Positions 1 to 5,649 are shown, counted from the first letter of the stretch. The stretch is DNA of 7,695 nucleotides from Rhodobacteraceae bacterium UBA996 (GCA_002291955.1 DBBA01000195.1:1-7695), one strand, 5' to 3'. The notes: generated by a model from the letters alone, not told the origin. Program-made: numbers and translations.

Positions 1-233
1 CCGCCGCACCGCCCCCGCCGCCACCGGCCGATCCGGTCTGGCACCTGGCCGCGAACGGGCAGACCACCGGTCCCTTCCCGGTCGCGGAGCTTGCCCGGAT
101 GGCCACGGCGGGCACCCTGACCCGCGACACCCATGTCTGGACCACCGGACAGGACGGCTGGATGCGGGCAGGCGACGTGCCCGCGCTCGCGCGCCTGTTC
201 GCCGCTGTCCCGCCGCCCCCGCCCCCGGGCTGA
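1..233 (+). CDS. GYF_2 (DUF4339-type) domain protein, C-terminal part only
   Basis: The reading frame is open from base 3 to a TGA at 231-233 and the start lies left of the window. The visible 76 residues begin with a proline run (AAPPPPPADP). They then show a complete GYF_2-type fold: WHLAANGQTTGPF, an ELARM helix, G-x-L-T-x-D-T-x-VW, then GQDGW and a closing ALARLF helix. The protein ends in a second proline run (VPPPPPPG). GYF domains bind proline-rich peptides, so flanking proline runs could be partners or linkers. In related bacteria such domains often sit at the C-terminus of SPFH/band-7 or other membrane proteins beside zinc-ribbon genes like the one at 1438. That identity for the missing part is inference only. 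The next gene starts 12 bases downstream, so the two are probably co-transcribed. The domain call is fairly sure; the function is unknown. Confidence 0.85.
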   Translation, partial: AAPPPPPPADPVWHLAANGQTTGPFPVAELARMATAGTLTRDTHVWTTGQDGWMRAGDVPALARLFAAVPPPPPPG

Positions 234-245
234 CAGGGCCGTCCC

Positions 246-815
246 GTGCCCACGCCGCCGCGGATCGTCGCGGCCCCGTTCACGCTGACCCGGGCGCATC
301 TCGATGCAGCCGAACGTCTGGCCGCCGGTCCCCTTGCGGATCGCTGGGCTCGGGTGGACGGCTGGCTTCAGTACGTCATCCAGTTGGGCCTCGCGCCCCT
401 GGGCGGCGTCTTCCTGTATCTTCTGCTGCGCCATGGCACAGGCCTGCCTGCTGCCCCGGTGCCGCTCCTGCCGCCCTTCCTGATCGCTGCAGGGATCGTG
501 GCGGGGGTGATCCTCCTGGGCAATCGTACCGCCGCCCGCGTTCCGGACATCACCCTGCGCAGCCGCTTCTTCCGGGGCAACGGCGCCGAGATGGACCGCG
601 ATGGCCTGACGTTTCTTGGTCCCGACAGCCGCTGGCAGACCGGCTGGGCCGACATCGACGCGCTTGCCCGCGGTCCGTCGGTCATGGTGGCTTGCGTCGG
701 CCCGATGTACTTTCCGATCCCGCAGTCCGCCCTTGGCGACAGCGCCGCGACCGAGGCCGCGTGGCAGCAGATCTCTGCCTGGCACAGCGCGGCGCGCACC
801 GGTGCGACCGTCTGA
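246..815 (+). CDS. YcxB-like two-helix membrane protein
   Basis: This encodes a 189-residue protein starting at GTG 246, with ACAGGG a few bases upstream as a modest ribosome site. The N-terminal stretch (PFTLTRAHLDAAERL, residues 11-25) is followed by two hydrophobic helices at about 42-62 and 72-92. A soluble C-terminal domain (about 100-182) carries M-D-R-D-G-L, then W-A-D-I, and ends in YFPIPQSAL. This order of N-terminal helix, two membrane segments, a D-x-D-G-L strand, a W-x-D-I strand and an I-P-x-x-A-L strand matches what I remember of the YcxB-like family, whose molecular role is not established. It follows the GYF_2 gene by 12 bases, so a shared transcript is likely. The membrane topology is seen directly; the family name is recalled by pattern and less sure. 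Confidence 0.68.
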   Translation: MPTPPRIVAAPFTLTRAHLDAAERLAAGPLADRWARVDGWLQYVIQLGLAPLGGVFLYLLLRHGTGLPAAPVPLLPPFLIAAGIVAGVILLGNRTAARVPDITLRSRFFRGNGAEMDRDGLTFLGPDSRWQTGWADIDALARGPSVMVACVGPMYFPIPQSALGDSAATEAAWQQISAWHSAARTGATV

Positions 816-827
816 CGCAACGGAAGT

Positions 828-859
828 CCACGGCCGTGGCGTTTCACTCCGTGGAACGT
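828..859 (+). other. Adjacent hairpins between the YcxB-like and b561 genes
   Basis: The 66-base gap holds a perfect 12-bp palindrome, CCACGGCCGTGG (828-839). Directly after it is a stem-loop with arms at 839-847 and 851-859 and a three-base TCC loop, including two G-T pairs. The arm CCACGG (828-833) could instead pair with CCGTGG at 849-854, which would break the second hairpin, so the two folds compete. No T-run follows, so a classic intrinsic terminator is not supported. A leader structure or mRNA processing element in front of the b561 ribosome site is possible. Confidence 0.4.
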
Positions 860-869
860 GTCCGCTGAC

Positions 870-874
870 AGGAG
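870..874 (+). promoter_or_regulatory. Ribosome binding site of the b561 gene
   Basis: AGGAG lies 7 bases before ATG 882. It decides the start: an in-frame GTG at 858 would add eight residues (MSADRRTV) but has no comparable site. Confidence 0.8.
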
Positions 875-881
875 AACCGTC

Positions 882-1370
882 ATGTCCGCCCCTCTCACCC
901 GCTGGTCCCGCGCCCAGATCGGGCTTCATTGGGGCGTTGCCCTGCTCATCCTTGCCGCGTGGGCGACAGGCGAGGGGATGGGTCAGGCGTTCCGCGCCCG
1001 CCTGGCCGCGCCGGATGCCTTTCCCGGGTTCACGACACACACCCTGATCGGGGGCACCGTCCTTGTTCTGGTCGTGGTGCGCCTGCTCTTGCGCGCCACG
1101 CAAGGCGCGCCGGACCCGGTCCCTGGAACCTCGCCCCGCATGGCACAGGCGGCCACCTGGGGCCACCGGCTCCTCTATGTCCTGATGCTGGGCGTTCCCG
1201 CCCTTGGCGCCGCCGCGTGGTACGGCGGCCTGGAGGCCCCCGCCGAGGTGCACGAGACGGTCGGCAACCTGATCCTGTTCGTGGCCGGTGCCCATGCGCT
1301 GGTCGCCCTCGCCCACCACTACGTCCTGCGCGACGATACGCTGCGCCGGATGCTGCCCCGCCTCGGCTGA
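882..1370 (+). CDS. Cytochrome b561-type di-haem membrane protein
   Basis: This encodes 162 residues starting at ATG 882 after a good AGGAG. It has four membrane helices, at about 12-30, 54-71, 92-114 and 127-147, the usual layout of the bacterial cytochrome b561 (CybB) family. These integral proteins bind two b-type haems and move electrons, classically from ubiquinol. Likely haem ligands sit where the family has them: His16 (IGLHW) in helix 1, His53 (TTHTLIG) at the start of helix 2, and the paired region His124 (EVHETVGN), His138 and His145/146 (GAHALVALAHHYVLRDD) around helix 4. The ending R-D-D-T-L-R-R-M-L-P is also characteristic. The protein is near full length for the family. The neighbours give no obvious redox partner. 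The family call is confident; the electron donor and acceptor are unknown. Confidence 0.94.
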   Translation: MSAPLTRWSRAQIGLHWGVALLILAAWATGEGMGQAFRARLAAPDAFPGFTTHTLIGGTVLVLVVVRLLLRATQGAPDPVPGTSPRMAQAATWGHRLLYVLMLGVPALGAAAWYGGLEAPAEVHETVGNLILFVAGAHALVALAHHYVLRDDTLRRMLPRLG

Positions 1371-1379
1371 CCGCCACGC

Positions 1380-1409
1380 TTGCGGCCTGCCCGGGTGATC
1401 GGGTCTAAC
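1380..1409 (+). promoter_or_regulatory. Weak candidate promoter before the zinc-ribbon gene
   Basis: TTGCGG (1380-1385) and TCTAAC (1404-1409) are 18 bases apart and would start transcription about 20 bases before ATG 1438. They match 3/6 and 4/6 of the sigma-70 consensus. The 67-base gap after the b561 gene leaves room for a promoter, but read-through from upstream is equally possible. Confidence 0.22.
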
Positions 1410-1437
1410 GGCCCCGAACCGCAGCGAGTCGACGCCC

Positions 1438-2574
1438 ATGCCCAGCCCCGACACCACCGCGGCCCCGCCGGGCGACGTCCACCGCTTCCCCTGCCCCGCC
1501 TGCGGGGCCGACCTGCGCTTCAACCCCGGCGCGGGGCAACTCGTGTGCGACCACTGCGGCCATACCGAACCCATGGCCGCCCCGCCCCCCGCCACCCGCG
1601 GGGGCCTGCGTGAACTCGACTTCCGCGCGGCCGTGGCGAACCAGCTTCCCGCGGCGGAACTCGAGGAAACCCGCGGCGTCACCTGCACCAACTGCGGCGC
1701 ACAGTTCGAATTCGACCGGTCCGTCCACGCCGCCGAATGCCCGTTCTGCGCCACGCCCGTGGTCACCGACACCGGCCCCCAGCGCCACATCAAGCCGCGC
1801 GGCGTGATCCCCTTCGCGCTGGACGAGGCGCAGGCGCGGTCGGCCATGACCCAATGGCTCGACCGCCTGTGGTTCGCGCCCTCGGGCCTGACCGACTACG
1901 CCCGCAAGGGCCGCCGGATGCAGGGCATCTACGTCCCCTACTGGACCTTCGATGCCGACACGACCAGCCAGTACCGGGGCGAACGCGGGACGGTGTACTA
2001 CGAGACCGAGACGGTGACCGTCACCCGCAACGGCCGCAGCGAACGGGAAACCCGGCAGGTCGCCAAGGTGCGCTGGTCCCCCGCCGCGGGCCGCGTGGCA
2101 CGGTTCTTCGACGACGTGCTGGTGCTCGCGTCCCGCTCCCTGCCGAAACGCTTCACCGATGCACTCGCCCCCTGGGACCTGACGGCGCTGACCCCCTATG
2201 CCCCCGAATTCGTCGCGGGGTTCCGCGCCGAAGGCTACACCGTCGAACTGGACGAAGGCTTCGCCGAAGCCCGCCAGATCATGGACGCCCAGATCGAACG
2301 CGACATCCGCTTCGACATCGGCGGCGACCGCCAGCGCATCCATGCGGTGGATACCGACGTGCGCGACATCACCTTCAAGCATGTCCTGCTGCCCGTCTGG
2401 CTCGCCGCCTACAAGTACAACGGCAAGACGTTCCGCTTCGTCGTGAACGGCCAGACCGGCCGCGTGCAGGGCGAACGCCCCTGGTCGGCGTGGAAGATCA
2501 CCGCCGCGGTGATCCTGGGGCTGATCCTGGCAGGCGCAGTGGGCTACCTTGCCGCCCTGCAGGAGGGCGGCTGA
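1438..2574 (+). CDS. Double zinc-ribbon protein with C-terminal membrane anchor
   Basis: This encodes 378 residues. Two zinc ribbons lie at the N-terminus: Cys19/Cys22 with Cys37/Cys40 (CPAC...CDHC), and Cys83/Cys86 with Cys101/Cys104 (CTNC...CPFC). A long domain from about 115 to 350 includes MQGIYVPYWTFDADTTSQYRG, a conserved-looking core. The protein ends in one hydrophobic helix (about 354-374) with only a few residues after it. Relatives are often called 'TFIIB-type zinc finger protein' or, wrongly, 'primosomal protein N′ / superfamily II helicase'. No Walker or helicase motif is visible here, so the helicase name is not supported. The anchor and zinc ribbons suggest a membrane-bound adaptor or quality-control factor, possibly working with the GYF_2 and YcxB-like proteins upstream. 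That role is inference. The ribosome site before ATG 1438 is weak (GCGAG). Confidence 0.86.
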   Translation: MPSPDTTAAPPGDVHRFPCPACGADLRFNPGAGQLVCDHCGHTEPMAAPPPATRGGLRELDFRAAVANQLPAAELEETRGVTCTNCGAQFEFDRSVHAAECPFCATPVVTDTGPQRHIKPRGVIPFALDEAQARSAMTQWLDRLWFAPSGLTDYARKGRRMQGIYVPYWTFDADTTSQYRGERGTVYYETETVTVTRNGRSERETRQVAKVRWSPAAGRVARFFDDVLVLASRSLPKRFTDALAPWDLTALTPYAPEFVAGFRAEGYTVELDEGFAEARQIMDAQIERDIRFDIGGDRQRIHAVDTDVRDITFKHVLLPVWLAAYKYNGKTFRFVVNGQTGRVQGERPWSAWKITAAVILGLILAGAVGYLAALQEGG

Positions 2575-2589
2575 GCCCACTTCCGCGCC

Positions 2590-2616
2590 GGGGCGCGCCC
2601 CTGTATGACGCGCCCC
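2590..2616 (+). other. GC stem-loop overlapping the rimO start region
   Basis: GGGGCGCG (2590-2597) is complementary to CGCGCCCC at 2609-2616. This gives an 8-bp all-GC stem with an 11-base loop that contains ATG 2605 and ends directly against ATG 2617. A competing 12-bp palindrome, GGGGCGCGCCCC, occupies 2590-2601. There is no T-run, so termination of the preceding gene is unlikely to be its main role. It could limit translation initiation of rimO. Confidence 0.45.
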
Positions 2617-3981
2617 ATGTCCCCCAACCCGCCGAACCTTCGCCCCGACCTTGCCCGCGCTGCCGTCCCGGATACCCGCCGCGACGGCCAGCCCACCATC
2701 GGCCTTGTCTCGCTGGGCTGCCCCAAGGCGCTCGTGGACAGCGAACGCATCCTGACGCGCCTGCGCGCCGAAGGCTACGCGATCAGCCCCGACTACGCGG
2801 GGGCCGACGCCGTCATCGTCAACACCTGCGGGTTCCTCGATTCCGCCCGCATGGAAAGCCTCGAAGCCATCGGCGAGGCGCTGTCGGAAAACGGCCGCGT
2901 GATCGTCACCGGGTGCCTGGGCGCCGAACCCGAGGTCATCACGGGCGAACACCCGACCGTCCTCGCCGTCACCGGCCCGCACCAGTACGAGGCCGTGCTG
3001 GATGCCGTCCATGCCGCCGTCCCGCCCGACCCCGACCCGTTTATCGACCTGATCCCGGCGCAGGGCATCAAGCTGACCCCCCGCCACTACAGCTACCTCA
3101 AGATCGCGGAAGGCTGCGATCACACCTGCCGCTTCTGCATCATCCCCGACATGCGCGGCCGCCTGCAAAGCCGCCCCCATGCGGCGGTGATGCGCGAGGC
3201 GGAAAAGCTGGTCGCGGCCGGGGTGCGCGAGCTTCTGGTGATCTCGCAGGATACCTCCGCCTACGGCACCGACTGGAAGGGGCGCGAGACCAAGTTCCCC
3301 ATCGTCCCCCTCGCCCGCGACCTCGGGTCCCTCGGCGCCTGGGTGCGGCTCCATTACGTCTACCCCTACCCCCACGTCCGCGACCTGATCCCGCTGATGG
3401 CGGATGGCCTTGTGCTCCCCTACCTCGACGTGCCCTTCCAGCACGCCCACCCCGACGTGCTGAAACGCATGGCCCGCCCCGCCGCCAGCGCCCGGACCCT
3501 CGATGAAATCGCCTCCTGGCGCGCCACCTGCCCCGACCTCGTCCTGCGCTCCACCTTCATCGTCGGTTACCCCGGCGAGACGGAGGAAGAATTCCAGACG
3601 CTGCTGGACTGGCTCGACGCCGCGCAACTCGACCGCGTCGGCTGCTTCACCTACGAGAACGTCCCCGGCGCCCGGTCGAACGCGCTGCCCGACCACGTCC
3701 CCGAGGAGGTCAAGCAGGACCGCCACGCCCGCTTCATGGAAAAGGCGCAAGCCATCAGCGCCGCGCGGCTGGCGGCGCGGGTCGGCACCACGATGCAGGT
3801 GCTGGTGGACAGCGTGGACGACGACGGCGCCACCTGCCGTACCCGGGGCGACGCGCCCGAGATCGACGGCAACCTCTTCATCGACGAGGATTTCGACGGC
3901 CTCGCCCCCGGCGATCTGGTGACGGTCGAGGTGGACGAGGCGGGGGAATACGACCTCTGGGGGCGCGTGGTCACGGGCTAG
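2605..3981 (+). CDS. rimO: Ribosomal protein S12 methylthiotransferase RimO
   Basis: RimO is a radical-SAM enzyme that adds a methylthio group to the conserved aspartate of ribosomal protein S12 (Asp88 in E. coli), using two iron-sulfur clusters in the cytoplasm. All three family domains are present. The N-terminal methylthiotransferase domain has Cys39 (SLGCPKALVDSE), Cys75 (VNTCGFLDSA) and Cys104 (VTGCLGAEP). The radical-SAM core has the CxxxCxxC motif at Cys171/Cys175/Cys178 (GCDHTCRFCIIPDMRGR), followed by SQDTSAYG and VPFQHAHPDVLKRM. A C-terminal TRAM domain occupies about 389-457. The SLGCPKA and PDMRGR signatures and S12-type details separate it from MiaB. The length (458) is normal. 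Two in-frame starts exist, ATG 2605 and ATG 2617. Neither has a clear ribosome site, and the shorter form beginning MSPNPPNLRPDL looks equally or more likely by family resemblance. The gene appears intact. Confidence 0.98.
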   Translation: MTRPMSPNPPNLRPDLARAAVPDTRRDGQPTIGLVSLGCPKALVDSERILTRLRAEGYAISPDYAGADAVIVNTCGFLDSARMESLEAIGEALSENGRVIVTGCLGAEPEVITGEHPTVLAVTGPHQYEAVLDAVHAAVPPDPDPFIDLIPAQGIKLTPRHYSYLKIAEGCDHTCRFCIIPDMRGRLQSRPHAAVMREAEKLVAAGVRELLVISQDTSAYGTDWKGRETKFPIVPLARDLGSLGAWVRLHYVYPYPHVRDLIPLMADGLVLPYLDVPFQHAHPDVLKRMARPAASARTLDEIASWRATCPDLVLRSTFIVGYPGETEEEFQTLLDWLDAAQLDRVGCFTYENVPGARSNALPDHVPEEVKQDRHARFMEKAQAISAARLAARVGTTMQVLVDSVDDDGATCRTRGDAPEIDGNLFIDEDFDGLAPGDLVTVEVDEAGEYDLWGRVVTG

Positions 3982-3995
3982 GCAACTGGCCGCAG

Positions 3996-4013
3996 GGCGG
4001 GCGTCACCCCGCC
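3996..4013. terminator. Possible bidirectional terminator hairpin between convergent genes
   Basis: GGCGGG (3996-4001) pairs with CCCGCC (4008-4013) around a six-base loop, in the 22-base gap between rimO and the convergent ribonuclease gene. It overlaps the latter's stop codon (TGA at 4006-4004). There is no T-run on either side. The placement suits a two-way transcription stop, but the sequence evidence is thin. Confidence 0.3.
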
Positions 4014-4678
4014 ATCCCCGCCACGGGCGCCTCTCGCGACCGCGCAGGCGGGGATGGCGTCAGCGCTCCGTTCCGCCAGCCGCCACGCCGCAGGCGTCCG
4101 GGCTCGTTGACCAGCGGCCAGTCCTCGGCCCAGTCGCGGAAGCGGTCCTTCGTGACGATCACCGCGCCGGTTTCCTGCGCGATCTCCAGCAGGATCGGGT
4201 CGGCCTGGGTGCCCTTGTCGGCCACGATCACCCGGTCTCGGGCAAGGCCAAGCCGCTCGGCCAGCGCCGCCGGGTCCATCCAGCCATCGCCAACCAGGTA
4301 GCCCGCGTTCGCATCGAACACGACGACCGGGACCAGCCCCTCGGCATCCAGCAGCCGCAGCACGCCTCCCAGCGTCGCAAGGTCCGGTGTCCCCTCGCGC
4401 CAGCGCATGACGTTCGACCCGTCCACCAGGATCATACCGCGACGGTCGAACGGCAGACGATACCGGGGTCGGACCGGCACCGTTTCCGCCCGGCGCCGCC
4501 GGGGCGCGGCAATGTCGCGCGCCCGGGCCGCGCGCCGCAGGTCAAGCGCCGCCAGCAGCAGCGCGACCAGAATGCCCAGCGCGAACAGCAGGGGGCCAAG
4601 ATCAAGCAGCCCCGCGCCGCCTTCCAGCGTCGCGACCAGCGCGCCCAGCGACACAAGAAGGACAATCAGCGGCAACAT
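4004..4678 (-). CDS. Membrane-anchored NYN/PIN-type ribonuclease (Zc3h12a-like)
   Basis: This encodes 224 residues from ATG 4678. A GTG at 4684, two codons upstream, is the alternative start, and neither has a strong ribosome site. Residue numbers here use the longer form. Two hydrophobic helices (about 3-20 and 29-48) precede a basic stretch (DLRRAARARDIAAPRRRR), so the catalytic part should face the cytoplasm. The domain from about 82 to 190 has the acidic pattern of NYN/PIN nucleases: ILVDGSNVMRW (Asp88, Asn91), VVVFDAN (Asp124, Asn126), KGTQADPILLEIA (Asp162) and VTKDRFRDW (Asp180, Asp184). These are the positions expected to hold a metal ion. The pattern fits the Zc3h12a-type RNase family, which cleaves structured RNA in eukaryotes; the bacterial substrate is unknown. 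The C-terminal tail is Gly/Arg/Pro-rich and looks disordered. The domain is confident; a role in RNA turnover at the membrane is inference. Confidence 0.86.
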   Translation of the reverse strand: MLPLIVLLVSLGALVATLEGGAGLLDLGPLLFALGILVALLLAALDLRRAARARDIAAPRRRRAETVPVRPRYRLPFDRRGMILVDGSNVMRWREGTPDLATLGGVLRLLDAEGLVPVVVFDANAGYLVGDGWMDPAALAERLGLARDRVIVADKGTQADPILLEIAQETGAVIVTKDRFRDWAEDWPLVNEPGRLRRGGWRNGALTPSPPARSREAPVAGMAG

Positions 4679-4869
4679 GATCACGACTCACAATCGGGCA
4701 GCCTGCCCGGGGATGGACCGCAATTGGGGCGGTCCCATGACCACCGGACTGGCCCTGTCCGAGCATGTTGCCGCAGGACCGTGCGGTGTCGCAAGACCTG
4801 CCTCAGACGGGTTATCGAAGGATGAACGTGCACACAGGTTCCCGCCTTGATTCAAGGGCTTGAGCCTTT

Positions 4870-4883
4870 GTGCACATGTGCAC
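4870..4883. repeat. 14-bp perfect palindrome GTGCACATGTGCAC
   Basis: The sequence reads identically on both strands. It can also be seen as two direct 8-bp units, TGTGCACA and TGTGCACG (4869-4884). It is a plausible operator for a dimeric transcription factor controlling one or both divergent genes. Confidence 0.5.
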
Positions 4884-4923
4884 GCCCTTGCTTCGGGGCC
4901 GTGCACGGGCGGGTCCGGCGGGT

Positions 4924-4949
4924 GACCCGGTCCCCGGCCGGGCCGGGTC
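4924..4949 (+). other. Strong hairpin upstream of the secreted-protein gene
   Basis: The arm GACCCGGTCC (4924-4933) pairs with GGGCCGGGTC (4940-4949): ten pairs including one G-T, with a six-base CCGGCC loop. No T-run follows. It lies about 57 bases before ATG 5007 and could act in the leader mRNA or as a stop for upstream transcription. Confidence 0.45.
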
Positions 4950-4952
4950 CGG

Positions 4953-4980
4953 CCAGTCTGGACCAGCCAGTCTGGACCAG
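4953..4980. repeat. Two tandem copies of a 14-bp unit
   Basis: CCAGTCTGGACCAG occurs twice without a gap (4953-4966 and 4967-4980). Each unit alternates CCAG, CTGG and CCAG separated by one base, so neighbouring tetramers are inverted repeats of each other and can fold locally. The identical copies suggest a recent duplication in the leader region. Confidence 0.85.
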
Positions 4981-5006
4981 CCCGGACCCCGCCCTACCTC
5001 CCCCGC

Positions 5007-5444
5007 ATGCGCTGGATCGCCCTCTGTCTCGCCACCCTCCTCCCCCTGCCCGCCGCGGCGTGGGAGTTCTTTCCCGGTCCCGTCTGCCGCCTGATCCACG
5101 CCACCGGCGACGCATCGGTCGAGCTGACCTACGACCCCGCGGGGCCGCTCTACACCATCACCGTCGCCCGACCCGGACTGCCTTTCCCGCCCGCCCCGGT
5201 GTTCTCGATGCGCTTCGACGGGCCCCGCGGTCTGTCCATCGCGACCGACCGGCACACCAATCCCGACGGCGACCCGACCCGCCTGCGGGTGACCGACACG
5301 GGGTTCGGCAACGTCCTCGACGGGCTCGAATTCAACCGCACCGCCACCGCCCGGATCGGCGGACAGGAGGTGACGTTCCCCCTCGACGGCGCGGCGGGAC
5401 CGGTCGCGGCCTTTCGCGCCTGCGAGGATGCGGCCCTGTCGTGA
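5007..5444 (+). CDS. Small secreted protein of unknown function, two conserved-looking cysteines
   Basis: This encodes 145 residues from ATG 5007. The N-terminus (MRWIALCLATLLPLPAAAWEF) is a typical Sec signal peptide with probable cleavage after Ala18, leaving about 127 residues in the periplasm or outside the cell. The mature part holds exactly two cysteines, Cys27 (FPGPVCRL) near its start and Cys139 (AAFRACED) near its end, well placed for one disulfide. Between them are strand-like stretches such as VELTYDPAGPLYTITV, FSMRFDGPRGLSIATDRH and TDTGFGNVLDGLEFN. I recognise the type from Rhodobacteraceae genomes, where I recall it sometimes carrying a mistaken 'excinuclease ABC subunit B' label. 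Nothing here supports DNA repair. No Shine-Dalgarno sequence precedes the ATG; the upstream bases are C-rich, so a leaderless transcript or structure-guided initiation is possible. The coding call is firm; the function is unknown. Confidence 0.87.
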   Translation: MRWIALCLATLLPLPAAAWEFFPGPVCRLIHATGDASVELTYDPAGPLYTITVARPGLPFPPAPVFSMRFDGPRGLSIATDRHTNPDGDPTRLRVTDTGFGNVLDGLEFNRTATARIGGQEVTFPLDGAAGPVAAFRACEDAALS

Positions 5445-5477
5445 CCGTCCGCCGTTAACCAGCCGCAACGGTTCCGC

Positions 5478-5506
5478 TTGGCGCCCCCCCCGACCCGCCG
5501 TAATGT
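5478..5506 (+). promoter_or_regulatory. Candidate promoter for the CtrA-like regulator
   Basis: TTGGCG (4/6 of the -35 consensus) is separated by exactly 17 bases from TAATGT (3/6 of the -10 consensus). Transcription would begin near 5513, giving a leader of about 150 bases. It is weak but is the best pair I see in the gap. Confidence 0.3.
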
Positions 5507-5587
5507 CAATACAGCGGCAACCACGATGGAACCCGCGGCCCCGCCCGAACGGCGGATTTCCCGAACGGAACCCAACCTGACTGCCAT

Positions 5588-5619
5588 GTGCGTGGCCACC
5601 CGACGGGTGTGCGACGCAC
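5588..5619 (+). other. Nested leader hairpin before the CtrA-like regulator
   Basis: The outer stem GTGCGT (5588-5593) pairs with ACGCAC (5614-5619). Inside it, CACCC (5597-5601) pairs with GGGTG (5605-5609) around a three-base loop. It lies about 43 bases before ATG 5663. No T-run follows, so it is more likely leader structure than a terminator. Confidence 0.35.
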
Positions 5620-5649
5620 GCCCGCGCCCGCCCCGCACCGGCCCCGACC

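Larger units (their letters stand above)
4685..5006. promoter_or_regulatory. Divergent intergenic region with clustered GTGCAC sites
   Basis: These 322 bases separate two divergently transcribed genes, and I find no convincing coding frame in them. The hexamer GTGCAC occurs four times, at 4828-4833, 4870-4875, 4878-4883 and 4901-4906. The middle two form a perfect 14-bp palindrome (4870-4883), and the last lies in the 10-bp palindrome CCGTGCACGG (4899-4908). Another inverted repeat, CCTTGA-T-TCAAGG, lies at 4845-4857. No good -35/-10 pair was found on either strand, so the promoters are not placed. This arrangement fits an operator region for one dimeric regulator, but the regulator is unknown. 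Confidence 0.5.

Noticed and set aside
1438..2574. Helicase (primosomal PriA-like) identity for the zinc-ribbon protein
   Set aside because: It has no Walker A/B or other helicase motifs; only cysteine pairs resemble that family, and it carries a membrane anchor.
1737..3506. 589-residue + strand frame spanning the zinc-ribbon gene and rimO
   Set aside because: It is an out-of-frame Arg/Pro-rich shadow crossing a gene boundary, with no family resemblance.
1405..3750. 781-residue open frame on the - strand
   Set aside because: It lies antisense to the zinc-ribbon gene and rimO, both with recognised motifs. The translation is Gly/Ala/His-rich without domains, as expected for the complement of GC-rich codons.
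4688..4906. 72-residue - strand frame in the divergent gap
   Set aside because: It has no ribosome site or family resemblance, and it crosses the palindromes, which suggests regulatory rather than coding DNA.
4828..4980. Integration or attachment site, or transposon end, from the repeats in the divergent gap
   Set aside because: No integrase, transposase, target duplication or tRNA gene is nearby; the repeats are better read as operator-like and tandem duplication.
4812..5468. 218-residue - strand frame
   Set aside because: It overlaps the signal-peptide gene at 5007-5444 and the palindrome-rich intergenic region, and no motif is visible.
5504..5509. Perfect TTGACA -35 element on the - strand
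   Set aside because: No acceptable -10 follows at 16-18 bases (the position reads GGGCGC), and no - strand gene lies downstream.
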